Made by a program: the position numbers and the translations under genes. A stretch of 64,000 nucleotides of DNA, from positions 62,001-126,000 of the forward strand of contig JAJKFH010003189.1 in the NCBI GenBank assembly GCA_023333565.1, written 5' to 3'. The notes beneath the pieces are model-generated. The model was not told the DNA's origin. It searched no databases and worked only from the letters and a program-made list of their open reading frames with translations. The DNA is from Puffinus mauretanicus (lineage: Eukaryota; Chordata; Aves; Procellariiformes; Procellariidae). This document shows, piece after piece, positions 40,572 to 50,145 of the stretch. How positions within the stretch are numbered: the stretch's first letter is position 1; each line of letters starts with the position of its first letter.

Positions 40572-40669
40572 AATGGAGATGTATGTATTTCAATTCTTCA
40601 CCCACCTGTAGATGACCCACAAAGTGGAGAGCTGCCATCCGAGAGGTGGAACCCTACCCAAAATGTCAG
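40572..40669 (+). CDS. UBE2R2: UBE2R2 coding exon 3 (residues 89-120, catalytic cysteine and acidic loop)
   Basis: The exon is 98 nt, starts in phase 0 and ends two bases into the Arg121 codon. Flanks are TTGCAG and GTAACA. It encodes 32 whole codons, beginning NGDVCISILHPPVDDPQ and ending RWNPTQNV. The Cys in GDVCIS is the active-site residue (Cys93 counting 59 upstream codons) that forms the ubiquitin thioester. The following PPVDDPQSGELPSE stretch is the roughly 12-residue acidic-loop insertion that marks CDC34-class E2s and supports Lys48 chain synthesis (family knowledge). No residue that should be invariant is missing. Confidence 0.97.
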
Positions 40670-42530
40670 GTAACAGTGTGAATCCATGATGCGCACCAGT
40701 GACCTCAAAAACCTCAAGACTAAGGCCTGTGTTGGGAGAGATTTGGAAGGGAATTTAAGACTTTGGGGGTATTAGGGCTTGAATCGGGTGGGAACCAGAC
40801 TTACCAACCTGTCTAAAGATCCTGGAGTGCTGTGTGACCTGATGCTGGGCTAACAATGTGGAGACGTCTGTCCTGTTCACAGGGTTTCATGCTCTTAAAG
40901 CAAATTATCTCAAATGTTCTAGCATTTCCCAATCCATGTTATCCTACACTTGAGTTTTTCAAACTTCTTCAAGATACCACTAGTGGAAAAGAACATTTTT
41001 GAGTATTCAGGCCCATTCAGGTAGGCATAATCCTACCTACTGTTTGCCTTCCAGTATTTGTCTTTGTCTCCTGTCCTGCAGCGTGGTATCTTGAGCAGTT
41101 AGCCAGGTAGTTTTCTTCGTGCCAAAAAAAAGGAAGGATCGCTAAGTACCAGAGGCATTCAAGGCTAACCTGTCCATTTTTTTGAAACAACAGCTGAATT
41201 GCGTTCTCATCACAAGGCACTGCCAATAAAGAACTGATAAAACTCTTATCAAGTAGCAGCTCACTGACCTGTGCAGCTGGAGTAGTGAGTGACGTAGTGG
41301 AAAAACCTTAAAGTAAGGTACTTCCCGTTCTAACTTCTTATTTGGATAGAGAATCAGATTAAAGTTAAAATAATTGCCTCTAGATTTTTAGCATATCATA
41401 TGGGAATTATGCTTGCTTTCAGACTGATTTATTAGATGTTGGTTCCCCAACTTGAAATCTTGATAAACCCAGCTAGGGATCTCAGCACACTTGAGGGAGT
41501 GCAGTGATTTGAAGAGGGTTTTCTGATAGTTTGACTCAGCTTTCATCTAACTTGGCTTCATGAAATTAATTTGAAAAGAGCCTTTGTCAAAACAAAGATC
41601 TAGCAAGGGGGATTTATTGGATTCTTGACCCTTGGAATAGGATTGTAACACACACTCTGCAAAGTGCTGAACTAGAGCTAATGTGGCAGGAGACTAGGAA
41701 TTGTAGCAGTCGGCAAATTATAACAACTGATGTTCCTCCTGGAGCATGCTACTTCAAGGTTAAAAAGGCTCAAGAGAAACGGTGTGTCTTAACTGTGTAA
41801 AGTCATGAAGGGTCGGGACTCTGACCTTCTGAGCTTGAGGTAAACATTATCTATCCATCTGTACCCAGTACAAGTGAGTATGAACCACCTCTCGTAAAGT
41901 TCTAATTCAGATTTTTTAAAAAAAGGAAAAAAAGCTATATATTGCTAAGTTACGTTCATCTGTCCCTCTGCTCACATGGCTATTAAACTGTTTTTTCATA
42001 ATCTGATATGGTTAGGACTAGGTGACAAGCCTCAACTCATACTTGGGAAACAGCTTTGGTCATTAATTACTTGTATCACATGCACATTTTGAGTATTTCA
42101 TTATACACAACCCTAAAGATTGACCTGAAACTTCTCATGGTTCTAGTTCTCTTGATTTCTGCTCTCCCTTACCGCGGTGCAGTTTTTGGTGCTTACTCTC
42201 TTGGAACGTATTGGGCTTAAGGGTGACATTTGTGGGGAAAACTCCTCAGCTGTATCGGCAAACGGAAATAAAACTTGTCCTTAACTGCTAGCCTGCTACC
42301 AGCATCACCCGTTGGGCGAAGTGCCGATAGAAATGCATCCTGCTGGGGTCCCATCTGGCTTTGCAAGGCTCCGGAGTGTCAGACAGGAGGCAGCGGGGCT
42401 GAAGGTGTGGGAGGGGAGCGTGCTTGTAACGAGCTGGATGCATAACCTAGGGCTTCTCTTCAGCGGCTGAATTTTGTAAATCCTGCTGAGTATTGACTGT
42501 TTACTACAGACGACTGTGGTTGAAGTGTCG

Positions 42531-42558
42531 GGGGGGGGGTGTGGTGTGTGTGTGTGTC
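42531..42558. repeat. G-run plus short (GT)n microsatellite
   Basis: A run of G followed directly by about nine GT units with one interruption, inside UBE2R2 intron 3. It is likely length-polymorphic. Confidence 0.7.
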
Positions 42559-42815
42559 ATTTTTCAACTTTTGAGAGTACCTGTGCTTCCACCTCTAACG
42601 GTGTCAAGCCTGCTCATTCATTTGTTTTAAACACAGTCAATGTGGACTTCCCATCACTCGGAGCTAGATGAGGCAGGCATAAGCAAATATGGCAAACATC
42701 CAGCAAGGTGTGAAGGGAACGCAGCTGTGATCTGTGTGGCAGGGAATACTGCTGTTCTCGTGTCCCGAGTCCCAGAAAGCTGAGGAAATGGTGGCAGGGC
42801 TTAGAGTTCAGGCTC

Positions 42816-43030
42816 CTTGATCATTTTAGTTGCCCTTCTCTGTATCTCCCTTATCTCCCCTCTGTCCTTTGAGATGCACAGGCCAGAACCGAGCACAATA
42901 TTCAAGATACTGGTACATCTGGTGATGCCCTGTCTCACTATTGCTTTGTTTCCCGAGGATGCCCGTTTTTGTTGGCTTTTTTGGCTGCCTAAGATCTGGA
43001 TAGTTTCTGCAACCAGCTGAATGCACTAAC
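42816..43030 (-). mobile_element. Ancient CR1/L3-type LINE fragment
   Basis: Read on the - strand, the fragment retains a decayed match to the end of the CR1 reverse transcriptase ORF: LEYCARFWPVHLKGQ resembles the usual LEYC-QFWAPH-K motif. It is followed on the + strand by the matching nucleotide signature, where ATCATTTTAGTTGCCCTTCT is the complement of the CR1 segment for RRATKMI. It lacks the young avian 3' tail and is far more diverged than the copies in UBAP2 introns, which suggests an amniote-age insertion. Edges are approximate. Confidence 0.75.
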
Positions 43031-45417
43031 GTGACTGTCAGTACAACCTGAGCCAAAACTTTATACTGGAGAGCAAAAATGGGTTACGACAAATCTATAC
43101 CTACCTCTGAAGGTGGCTCGGAGAGGCTACAATATGGATAGCAGCTGGAACAAAAAAAAAAACACGCCCTTTTTCAACAAGGTATATAACAGGGTGTGCT
43201 GGTTGGGAGCCCCAGCCTGTCTACATAATGTCTGTTTTGGATGAAATTCATCTGCGTCTGAGCCTTCTCTTGATACATGGAGAGAAAAAGGCACTTAACA
43301 GGTCTGTTTCCTTGAGCCTCTGCTGGCTGCTCTCCCCTGCTGGGAAAGGAATGTAGAGGGACTCTCTCTGAAGACAACAGTGCTGTAAACACTTAAAACA
43401 GCTCCCTGTTCCCCAGAATGGGGTGGGGGGGGAGGGGGTGTAAGAAAGCAGAAGGCAGGCTTGAAATCCCCACTCTTCATGCAATCAACTTGCATGAAAC
43501 AACGTGCTAGAACCACCTCGCCTGAGAAACAGATCCCTGACGATATTGCAGAGGGTCAGTCCGTATCGAGTCTGGTGCAGTTCGTCTCTGAGGATGTTTT
43601 TAGTCCCGTGTGCTTGAACTTTTTTTTGTGGTTTTGGTCCTGTCAGAAGCCTACTGGGATCCCTTTCTGTTACTGTACCTCGTTCGCCTTGTTTACCCGC
43701 GGTAGCAGGGTTTGAGTCAGAGCAGACTGTCCAGCCCTGAAGGTGATACCAGTGATGGAGCTGCTCTAACGCGCTGGTCGGGAATGAAGAGTGCGGAGAG
43801 CCTCACCTCCCACAGACAGTTGCCTTGGTGTATTTAAGGAGCTTTGCAGTGACTTTGGAGTCTGGGGCACTGCAGTGGAAATCGGCTTCTCCTCACTTTG
43901 TCGATGGAAGTGTGGTAGAGCAGATGCTAAATCCAGACGTGAATTCCTGACCTTCCCTAGACTTTGCTTGCTCTACAGTGAAGCTGCTGCAATGATGCTG
44001 GAGCTGACATGCTGGCTTTACAGCCTGTTTGCTGAGAATCAAAGGCTTTTAAATGAATTCTTGAGGTGAAGTAGAAGACAGTCTCTCTTCTGCCCATCAT
44101 TCCAGTCTGACCAGATAGTTTTTTCCAGAGCTGCTGTTCTCTTTTCCTACTGATTTATTTGGAAAATAAATTGTATAAGACTCTCCTGATAGCTGTGCTC
44201 AACAGTCTGGCCAGACACAAGTGTTTAGTTTCAAAACCTTTCAAGACACTCGGCATCCAAATGACCAAGCATTTCCTGGAATTGCGTCCCAGATATATGA
44301 TCTGGTAGATGTGCTCAGCATGCGCTGCTCTGAATGTGCCCCTAAATCAGTGCAAGTACAGCTGGGGCTGTAGTCTCCTTTAATCAAGTTCTGCAAAGCA
44401 GTTGCTATGTACTGCTGTATTTCAAGACTTACTCCTTGTCTCTTGTTCTTCCCTTCCATTTAAATCGAAAGCTGTTGCCAGCAGGACCACCCTGGACACG
44501 TGAAGCTATTGCGGTGGTAGCTACAGCCAAGCGGCTGGGGGTATAGAGCTGCCTGATGTGACTCGGTGTTGAGTTTTGTGCTGGTTGTGCCCGCTGTGTG
44601 AGGAGCGAAGGGCTGAATCTCTGAAGTGCAGAGGGTTTTAAGAAATGCAGGAGAAGGGTCTGGGCGAGGGAGGCGGTGGTTGCCCCTGGTAAATGCCAGC
44701 AGGGCAGCTAGCAGCTCTGTTCTGCTGCTGCTAGAAATCTCTGTCTGCCGGGGGTTGTGTGACTGGCTCGTGCTGGCTTTGCTGGGTACCAGCAGCTGAA
44801 CCCTGCTGGGCCCTTGGCGGCTTGCCTGGGTATTGAAAAACATCTGTGCTGTCTTCCCCTTGCCGTGCTCGTCTACTGTTAGAGCAGCCTTAGCGGTACG
44901 TGGAGCGAGGAGAGGAGAGACCTGGCCACAGCTCTAACCTCCTAACAGCCAGTGGGGCAGGGAAGGCAGTGCAGCCTCATCTCGCAGTCTTGGGTTGTCC
45001 TCCCTATGCAGGGGGCAGCTGGAGAGCCTGGCTTCCTGCTGGGATGCCAAATATCACCAGCAGTAGGTTCACCAAGCAAGGTTTCCAGCCCCGCACCATC
45101 CATGGGCAGTGTGGACAAGCTGAATTCAGGGCTGATCTGAGCTTTAGCTGCCACCCCTTCACAAGCATGTGCACCGATGTGATAATCTGTAGTCAGATCA
45201 GGTCCTTGAGGTTTGTATTGCGTCTCCTGCCCTAGGCTGATGGCCAGGGTCTGACGTCCATAAATATCTGCTCTCGCTTCAACTATTATCCTTAACTATC
45301 CTTAGCTTAAGCTTTGACTTTAAACAAGTTTCTGATGCATCATGTGAAGAAGTCGTCAGCATCCAGAATCTGTGAATGCGTTAGCTCTGACTCGGCTGTT
45401 GTGGTTACCTTTTTCAG

Positions 45418-45552
45418 GACTATCTTACTGAGTGTAATCTCTCTGCTTAATGAGCCCAACACATTCTCTCCTGCCAACGTGGATGCGTCGGTCATGTTCA
45501 GGAAATGGAGGGACAGTAAAGGAAAAGACAAGGAGTACGCTGAAATCATAAG
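45418..45552 (+). CDS. UBE2R2: UBE2R2 coding exon 4 (residues 121-166, C-terminal UBC helices)
   Basis: The exon is 135 nt. Its first base completes Arg121 and its last two bases begin Arg166. Flanks are TTTTTCAG and GTAAGT, a consensus donor. It encodes 44 whole codons, from [16 protein letters not shown] to KDKEYAEII. It covers the helix after the catalytic site with the LLNEPN motif and the conserved Asp-Ala-Ser region, ending where the UBC fold gives way to the C-terminal extension. The sequence [15 protein letters not shown] is the UBE2R2 type rather than the CDC34 type. Confidence 0.97.
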
Positions 45553-46975
45553 GTAAGTTTTGCCATGTGTGATGCTTTGAATCCTATAAAACAGGCTGCT
45601 TGCAGAATTTGCTGAAACCAGCTTCTCGCTGTGGTTGCTTCTTTGGAAATGAATTTTACCATTTTATTCCAAGTCCACGCTTCTGGTCCCTTGAGGTTTT
45701 TCAGCACACAGAAGCAGTGCAGATTTCTGGAGCAGGAGGACTGGGCTGATCTGTCTTTAAATTGTTCTTTTTTCAGAGTAATCTGGCATGATGCTCTGCA
45801 AAACCTATTGGCTGCTTGTAAATCCCAGTCGAAGTCCCGGCTTGCCTTTGAGCACTGCCTGCATTGCTTGGGATGTGATTCAAACTGACTGCATCCTACT
45901 AATTCTGCGCTTAATGCGCTCATGAATCATAATCTTGTCCCTCCAATTCGAAGGAATATCAGTAGGATTTGGCAAGCGTTTGCGAAGCTGGGTTTGATTA
46001 GCTGGAAGCACTGTTCAGTCTTGACTGTCCTTTGCTCAGAAGTTCATGGCTCGTCAGGTGCTGCAGGGAGATGATGTAAACTTGAGCCGGGGTTGCTGTA
46101 GAGCAGCGGATGGGCAACCTGTACTGCAGCGGGACCGCTGTCACGCTTGGCTGGTGAAAGACCACATCTGCATTGACTCTGCTAGCTGGGCATGCAGGAT
46201 GTACCCCTGGTTGGAGCTACGCAGGGCAGTCGGTCTGTGCAAAGAGCCTTGCTGGGAGGTTATCTTAGTCCTCTCCGGCTCCCTTGGCTTCAGCGGAGCT
46301 GGATGTGCTCCATAAACAGAGTAGGGCAGACTGACGAGCAGGGAGGGGGGGGCGAAGGGACAGGCTGCCATCTGCTCCTCTGCCTGCTGAGAGGCCGCAC
46401 GGACCAGCAACAGCTCACAGCCCGCGTGCTGCCGGGAGGCGGCAGCCAGAGCCTGTCCTGGGGTGACGGGAAACACTTCTCCTGCCAGCCCCAGGGGGCC
46501 GGGGTTACGGCTCTGTCTTGGGGTGCAGCATCGTGCTCCGACTCCTCTTACCTTCCAGTGGGAGCTCAGAGCTGCTAAATGCTGGTGGGAATCGCAGTTT
46601 TGAGCATGCCGGGGTAGAGTCGTCAGTGGTGGAGTCAATAAGTCATCCTGAGAAATCCCTGACGGTTTCTTCTGTGGCAAATGTAATGAAATTTGCTCTG
46701 AGCTCTGGCAGGTCTCTAATGTGGAGCCCCGTAGAATAACTGATTTCGTATGTTGCTGAGAGCGTGCGTGCTGCAAACGCCCTTGGAGTGCTCCCAAGCC
46801 CGGGGCTGCAGGAGCTACATCTGTTTCTCGTGGTGCTTCAGTGACACCAGCTCTCCTGACTCTGAGCTGCCGGGAGGGCCGGGCTGGGGCTGGGGCTGGC
46901 CGGGAGGTGGGGAGTTGAGCCACGCTGCCGCTGGCACACGGCCCTGCTCACGTTGCTGTGTCCTCATCCCCGCAG
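45553..46975 (+). other. UBE2R2: UBE2R2 intron 4
   Basis: A 1.42-kb intron with GTAAGT donor and CCCCGCAG acceptor. The second half (about 46.0-46.97 kb) is clearly G+C-rich. This lengthens chance open frames on both strands, the longest being 260 codons on the - strand at 46141-46923. No repeat or RNA gene is recognised. Confidence 0.9.
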
Positions 46976-47195
46976 GAAACAGGTTTTGGCTACCAAAGCC
47001 GAGGCAGAGAAGGATGGCGTGAAGGTCCCCACTACACTGGCAGAGTACTGCATCAAAACTAAAGTGCCTTCCAATGACAACAGTTCAGATTTGCTTTACG
47101 ACGACTTGTACGATGACGACATTGATGACGAAGATGAGGAGGAGGAGGATGCCGACTGTTACGATGACGATGATTCTGGCAACGAGGAGTCGTGA
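46976..47195 (+). CDS. UBE2R2: UBE2R2 terminal coding exon 5 (residues 167-238, acidic tail)
   Basis: The exon begins after CCCCGCAG with one base that completes Arg166. It runs 72 codons to a TGA at 47193-47195. It holds the link KQVLATKAEAEKDGVKVPTT and then the extension unique to R-class E2s. An LAEYC-KTK segment is followed by a strongly acidic tail of Asp/Glu with interspersed Tyr and Leu, ending DDDDSGNEES. The tail binds the basic canyon of cullins and speeds E2 cycling on SCF (family knowledge). The Ser five residues before the C-terminal Ser (Ser233) sits in a CK2 consensus and is a reported CK2 site in human UBC3B. From memory, mammals have Ser where this copy has Leu170. Confidence 0.96.
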
Positions 47196-47890
47196 CCTGC
47201 TCCCTCTATGCCCCTGTACTGCCCTGCCGACTCAGGCCAGAAGGGAGCAGCGGTAACCTAGCAGCAGTCCAGCAAAAAAGTGTGGGGGGGGGATCAAAAA
47301 AAACTTTGTCTCCTGCTGTCTCCTGTTGTATGGATCTGTTTGCTCCTTTTTTATGGACCTCTTAGAGACCCTCCACAGAATGTCTGAATTCTTGCATTCT
47401 TAACCCTTTCATCACTGTATTATGATTTCTTTTTAAAAAAGAAACTCCCCTTTTCACTTCTACGAAACGCTCACAGCGAAACAGGTTTGCTCGCGTTTAG
47501 ATTCTTGAATTAAATACAGTCTTGCATTGAGATGTTTAATGTATTTAAAGCTGGAACAAACCCATTGGAAGCTGGGTTTTCGGGAGCTCAAGTGCTGCAT
47601 TTACTGGGAAGGAAAAAAAAAAAATCCACACAAAGCAAATTGCCAAGGTTTAGCTGCTCCATTTACAATAATAGCGTGTGTACATTCGTTTAGCCTTGTG
47701 GTGGTGGCTTTTCCTTTATAAGGTGTGGGGCGGAGAGTGTAAAGCTACTGTGTGTTGAGCTTGATGGGATGTCACTGAAAGGTACAGTATTCCTTTTCAG
47801 CCTGCTCAAGTTAGGAAATAGCTGGCCCCTGGAGCCCCAGAGGGCATAGTCAGCTTTGTCTCTGAAAAAGGCTTGTGATATGAACCCTAA

Positions 47891-47896
47891 AATAAA
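47891..47896 (+). terminator. UBE2R2: Candidate proximal poly(A) signal of UBE2R2
   Basis: A canonical AATAAA about 700 nt after the stop codon, followed by a T17 tract at 47944-47960 that could act as the U-rich downstream element. Use of this site would give a 3' UTR of about 0.7 kb. Confidence 0.5.
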
Positions 47897-48283
47897 CACT
47901 TAACACTTCACGTCTGTACAACTGAGCCCTGGGTTGCTATTTATTTTTTTTTTTTTTTTTCAGACTAGGTTGGGGTTGAAAAAGTTCAGTTTAGCCATGC
48001 TGCTGAGATCTGCTGCCAGCTGCCCCTCTCCGGCGGGAGGAGAACAGATGTGCATCCCGCTGCCCAGCAGGCCAGCATTCATCCTGAACTTCTTTTTGGC
48101 AGTGGGAGAGACCGATAGCCTCCCGCCCCACGCTTGCTAGCAGCCCTTGCTTCCCGCAGCCCAAATCCACTGCTGGCCTGAGCCTTCTTTCCGTTGCTTA
48201 TGTAGGTCATGTGTTGGTGAATGCAGCTCTGCTGCAGCCCTGCGGGGTCGGTTGGTGCCTGCCTGGGGTGGCCAGGCTGTCCC

Positions 48284-48363
48284 TGTGCCCGCGGTGGCTG
48301 GGGCACGGGGCAGAGGGGATGCATGTGCCCCTGGCTGGCTGGGGCATGGGTGAGCGTGGGCAG
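48284..48363 (+). repeat. Degenerate 40-bp tandem repeat, two units
   Basis: TGTGCCC followed by a GGCTGGGGCAYGGG motif recurs with a 40-bp period inside the G+C-rich middle of the UBE2R2 3' UTR. The first 27 or so bases of each unit align best. Confidence 0.45.
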
Positions 48364-50118
48364 CCCCGCAGGAGAGGGCTACACAGCGCTTTCAGGCTGG
48401 AAGAGAAGGCCAGGGATGGGGTTTGACAGGCTATTTAGCAGCACGCTTCAGCCGCTGCACTGAGCTTGGCCTTCTGCATGTTTTTGGGAGCTCTCGGCAG
48501 AGCTTAGGGCCCTCCCGTGTGGGCAGGGGGGGATCCTGCATGCTCGTCTCTGCAGAACCTTCTTCCTCGGTCCCTCAGCACCCTTGCTCTGTTGCAGTGT
48601 GCTCTTCTTGTTCGGCTGTGGTCCGGTGGCCTGAATTCACCTTTCGCGTGATCCCTTGATCAGCAGCCAGCCCTGCCCTCCTGCGCTGAGCCCTGGCACC
48701 TCCAGGAGCAGATCTGAGGTGCTGGCCCGGCTGGACCCTCCGTTCCCACAGGTGCAGAGGCAGTTACCCTGATAAGAGCTGTGGGCTCGGGCATTTGTCT
48801 ATGCCTCCCCTTCGTATATCTCAGGGTTTTCAATGGTGTGTCACCAGCTGCGGTCCCTCGAGGGGTGCTTTGGCGGGAGTAAACTTTGTTCTGCCATCAG
48901 CTCGGTGGCCGTGTCCCAGGGCGAGGAGCGGGATGAGAGTGAGCAAGCTCAAAACGTGGTGCCTGGAGGGAGAGGAGGGGAAGGCAGCTCTCGGGGCGGG
49001 GAGGAAGGCTCTGTTTCAAGTGAGCAAGGCAGATGTGTGTTTGAACTGTGGCTTGGCTGGGACTTGCTGCAGCAGGGACAGTCCCTGCTCCTCTGCCCCA
49101 GGGTGTGCTGGTGGTGCATCCCTCTGCCCCCTGCGGAGTAAAGGCAGCCCAGGTGGTGATACCTTGTCCCCCAGTGCTCCCTGTCTTGCATGTTACCTGG
49201 GGAGGCAGCTGGACCCCTCCCGAACGGTCCCAGGTGGGCTGCTTCAGCTCGTCCTTCCAGCAAGGACTGACTCAGCCCCTGGTGCTTTTTGGAGCCGGCA
49301 GCGCGGCTCCCCGGCATCTAGTGATGGTGTGGGGCACCCCCAGCCTCACTCCAGCCCTGCGAGGGCAGCGCCAGTGTTGGCAAATGGGCCCCTGGGCCTC
49401 CTGGCTGCAGGACTGGTCTTGGGGCTGCACCGGGACAGGGACACCGACCTCCAGCTTTCGGGGGGCTGTTGGGGGGTGAAGGAGCAGAGTATGGCAACGC
49501 TGGCTGTGCTGATGACTTGGTTTGAAATGAGGATACTGCATCTTTCAGGATTTCCCTTGTACTTTTGACCGTCTTCACTGTATACTCTCCAGTGACTTGT
49601 ATTTTCAAGCTTGGTGTTGTAAGATGCATTATCATGACTCTTCTGTTACCCTTTTTTAAAGACAAAAAGCAACCTATTTTGAGAGCTCCTACATTAACCA
49701 GACTAATTTCTCTTCCCCATTGTCCCGTGCAGTGTCATTGCTTGTTGACTTGCTGGTTTCCTTTTTTTTGAGATACAAACTGAAGTATGAGGGTTTTTTT
49801 TTTTTTTTGAAACTATTTAAGAGATTGCGGAAAAATGTTTACCTGATCTGTGTATTCTGGTTTTTTCTTAACCTTTTTCTCCTGTCTCAGCCAATATTAG
49901 CGTTTACATTTGCAAGTACAAGCCCCTTCAAATGCAGTTTTCAACCATTCTGAAACCAGCAGGGTACACTAGATTTCTTAGTAGTTTTCTTAGCTGAAAT
50001 CCCAGATGTTTTCCTTTTTTTCTTCAGTATAATTTACCAGAAAGAATTAACTGATGCATTTTTGTGTTGTCTTACCCTTCAGTAGTTATATTTTGTCTTT
50101 TCTGCACATCTGTCTACT

Positions 50119-50124
50119 AATAAA
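50119..50124 (+). terminator. UBE2R2: Distal poly(A) signal of UBE2R2
   Basis: A canonical AATAAA in an A+T-rich setting, with a GT-containing stretch (CTGTACTGTTACTTCC) 20-40 nt downstream. It is the last good + strand signal before the G+C-rich spacer, so it is the likeliest gene end. Confidence 0.7.
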
Positions 50125-50145
50125 AATGTGAAATGAAAATATCCC

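Larger units (their letters stand above)
40670..45417 (+). other. UBE2R2: UBE2R2 intron 3
   Basis: A 4.75-kb intron with GTAACA donor and TTTTTCAG acceptor. It contains an ancient CR1 relic at about 42816-43030 and a G-run followed by a short GT microsatellite at about 42531-42558. Its last part (about 43.5-45.3 kb) is richer in G+C than intron 1. Open frames here are short, overlap on both strands, and none is supported as coding. Confidence 0.9.
1..50145 (+). other. UBE2R2: UBE2R2 gene, 3' part (intron 1 to poly(A) site)
   Basis: Gene-level entry. Four exons on the + strand join in one frame (87+98+135+220 nt = 179 codons plus stop) and give residues 60-238 of the 238-residue E2 UBE2R2 (also CDC34B/UBC3B). 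The first 59 codons, the 5' UTR and the promoter are not in the window. The paralogue CDC34 is excluded by the tail, which carries the UBE2R2-type SNDNSSDLLYDDLYDDD stretch. The protein accepts ubiquitin from E1 on Cys93 and, with SCF and other cullin-RING ligases, builds Lys48-linked chains in nucleus and cytosol (family knowledge). The gene converges on UBAP2, whose 3' end lies about 2.5 kb downstream. The right boundary is inferred from the AATAAA at 50119. Confidence 0.95.
47196..50145 (+). other. UBE2R2: UBE2R2 3' UTR
   Basis: The non-coding part of exon 5, about 2.9 kb if the distal poly(A) signal is used, comparable with the long mammalian 3' UTR as I recall it. It starts and ends in A+T-rich sequence with U-rich stretches. 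Its middle (about 48.0-49.5 kb) is strongly G+C-rich and contains a degenerate 40-bp repeat. Long chance open frames there (for example 257 codons at 48795-49568) have no recognised homology. Candidate signals are ATTAAA at 47509, AATAAA at 47891 and AATAAA at 50119. Confidence 0.75.

Noticed and set aside
46141..46923. 260-codon open frame on the - strand inside UBE2R2 intron 4
   Set aside because: G+C-rich sequence lengthens chance frames. The product is Ala/Pro/Ser-rich with no domain I recognise, and overlapping frames of similar type exist on the other strand.
47074..47256. 60-codon frame overlapping the UBE2R2 acidic tail
   Set aside because: It is a shifted reading (Met/Thr/Arg-rich) of the GAC/GAT/GAG-rich coding sequence of exon 5.
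48795..49568. 257-codon open frame on the + strand downstream of the UBE2R2 stop
   Set aside because: It lies within the inferred 3' UTR in G+C-rich sequence, competes with several overlapping frames on both strands and has no recognisable homology.
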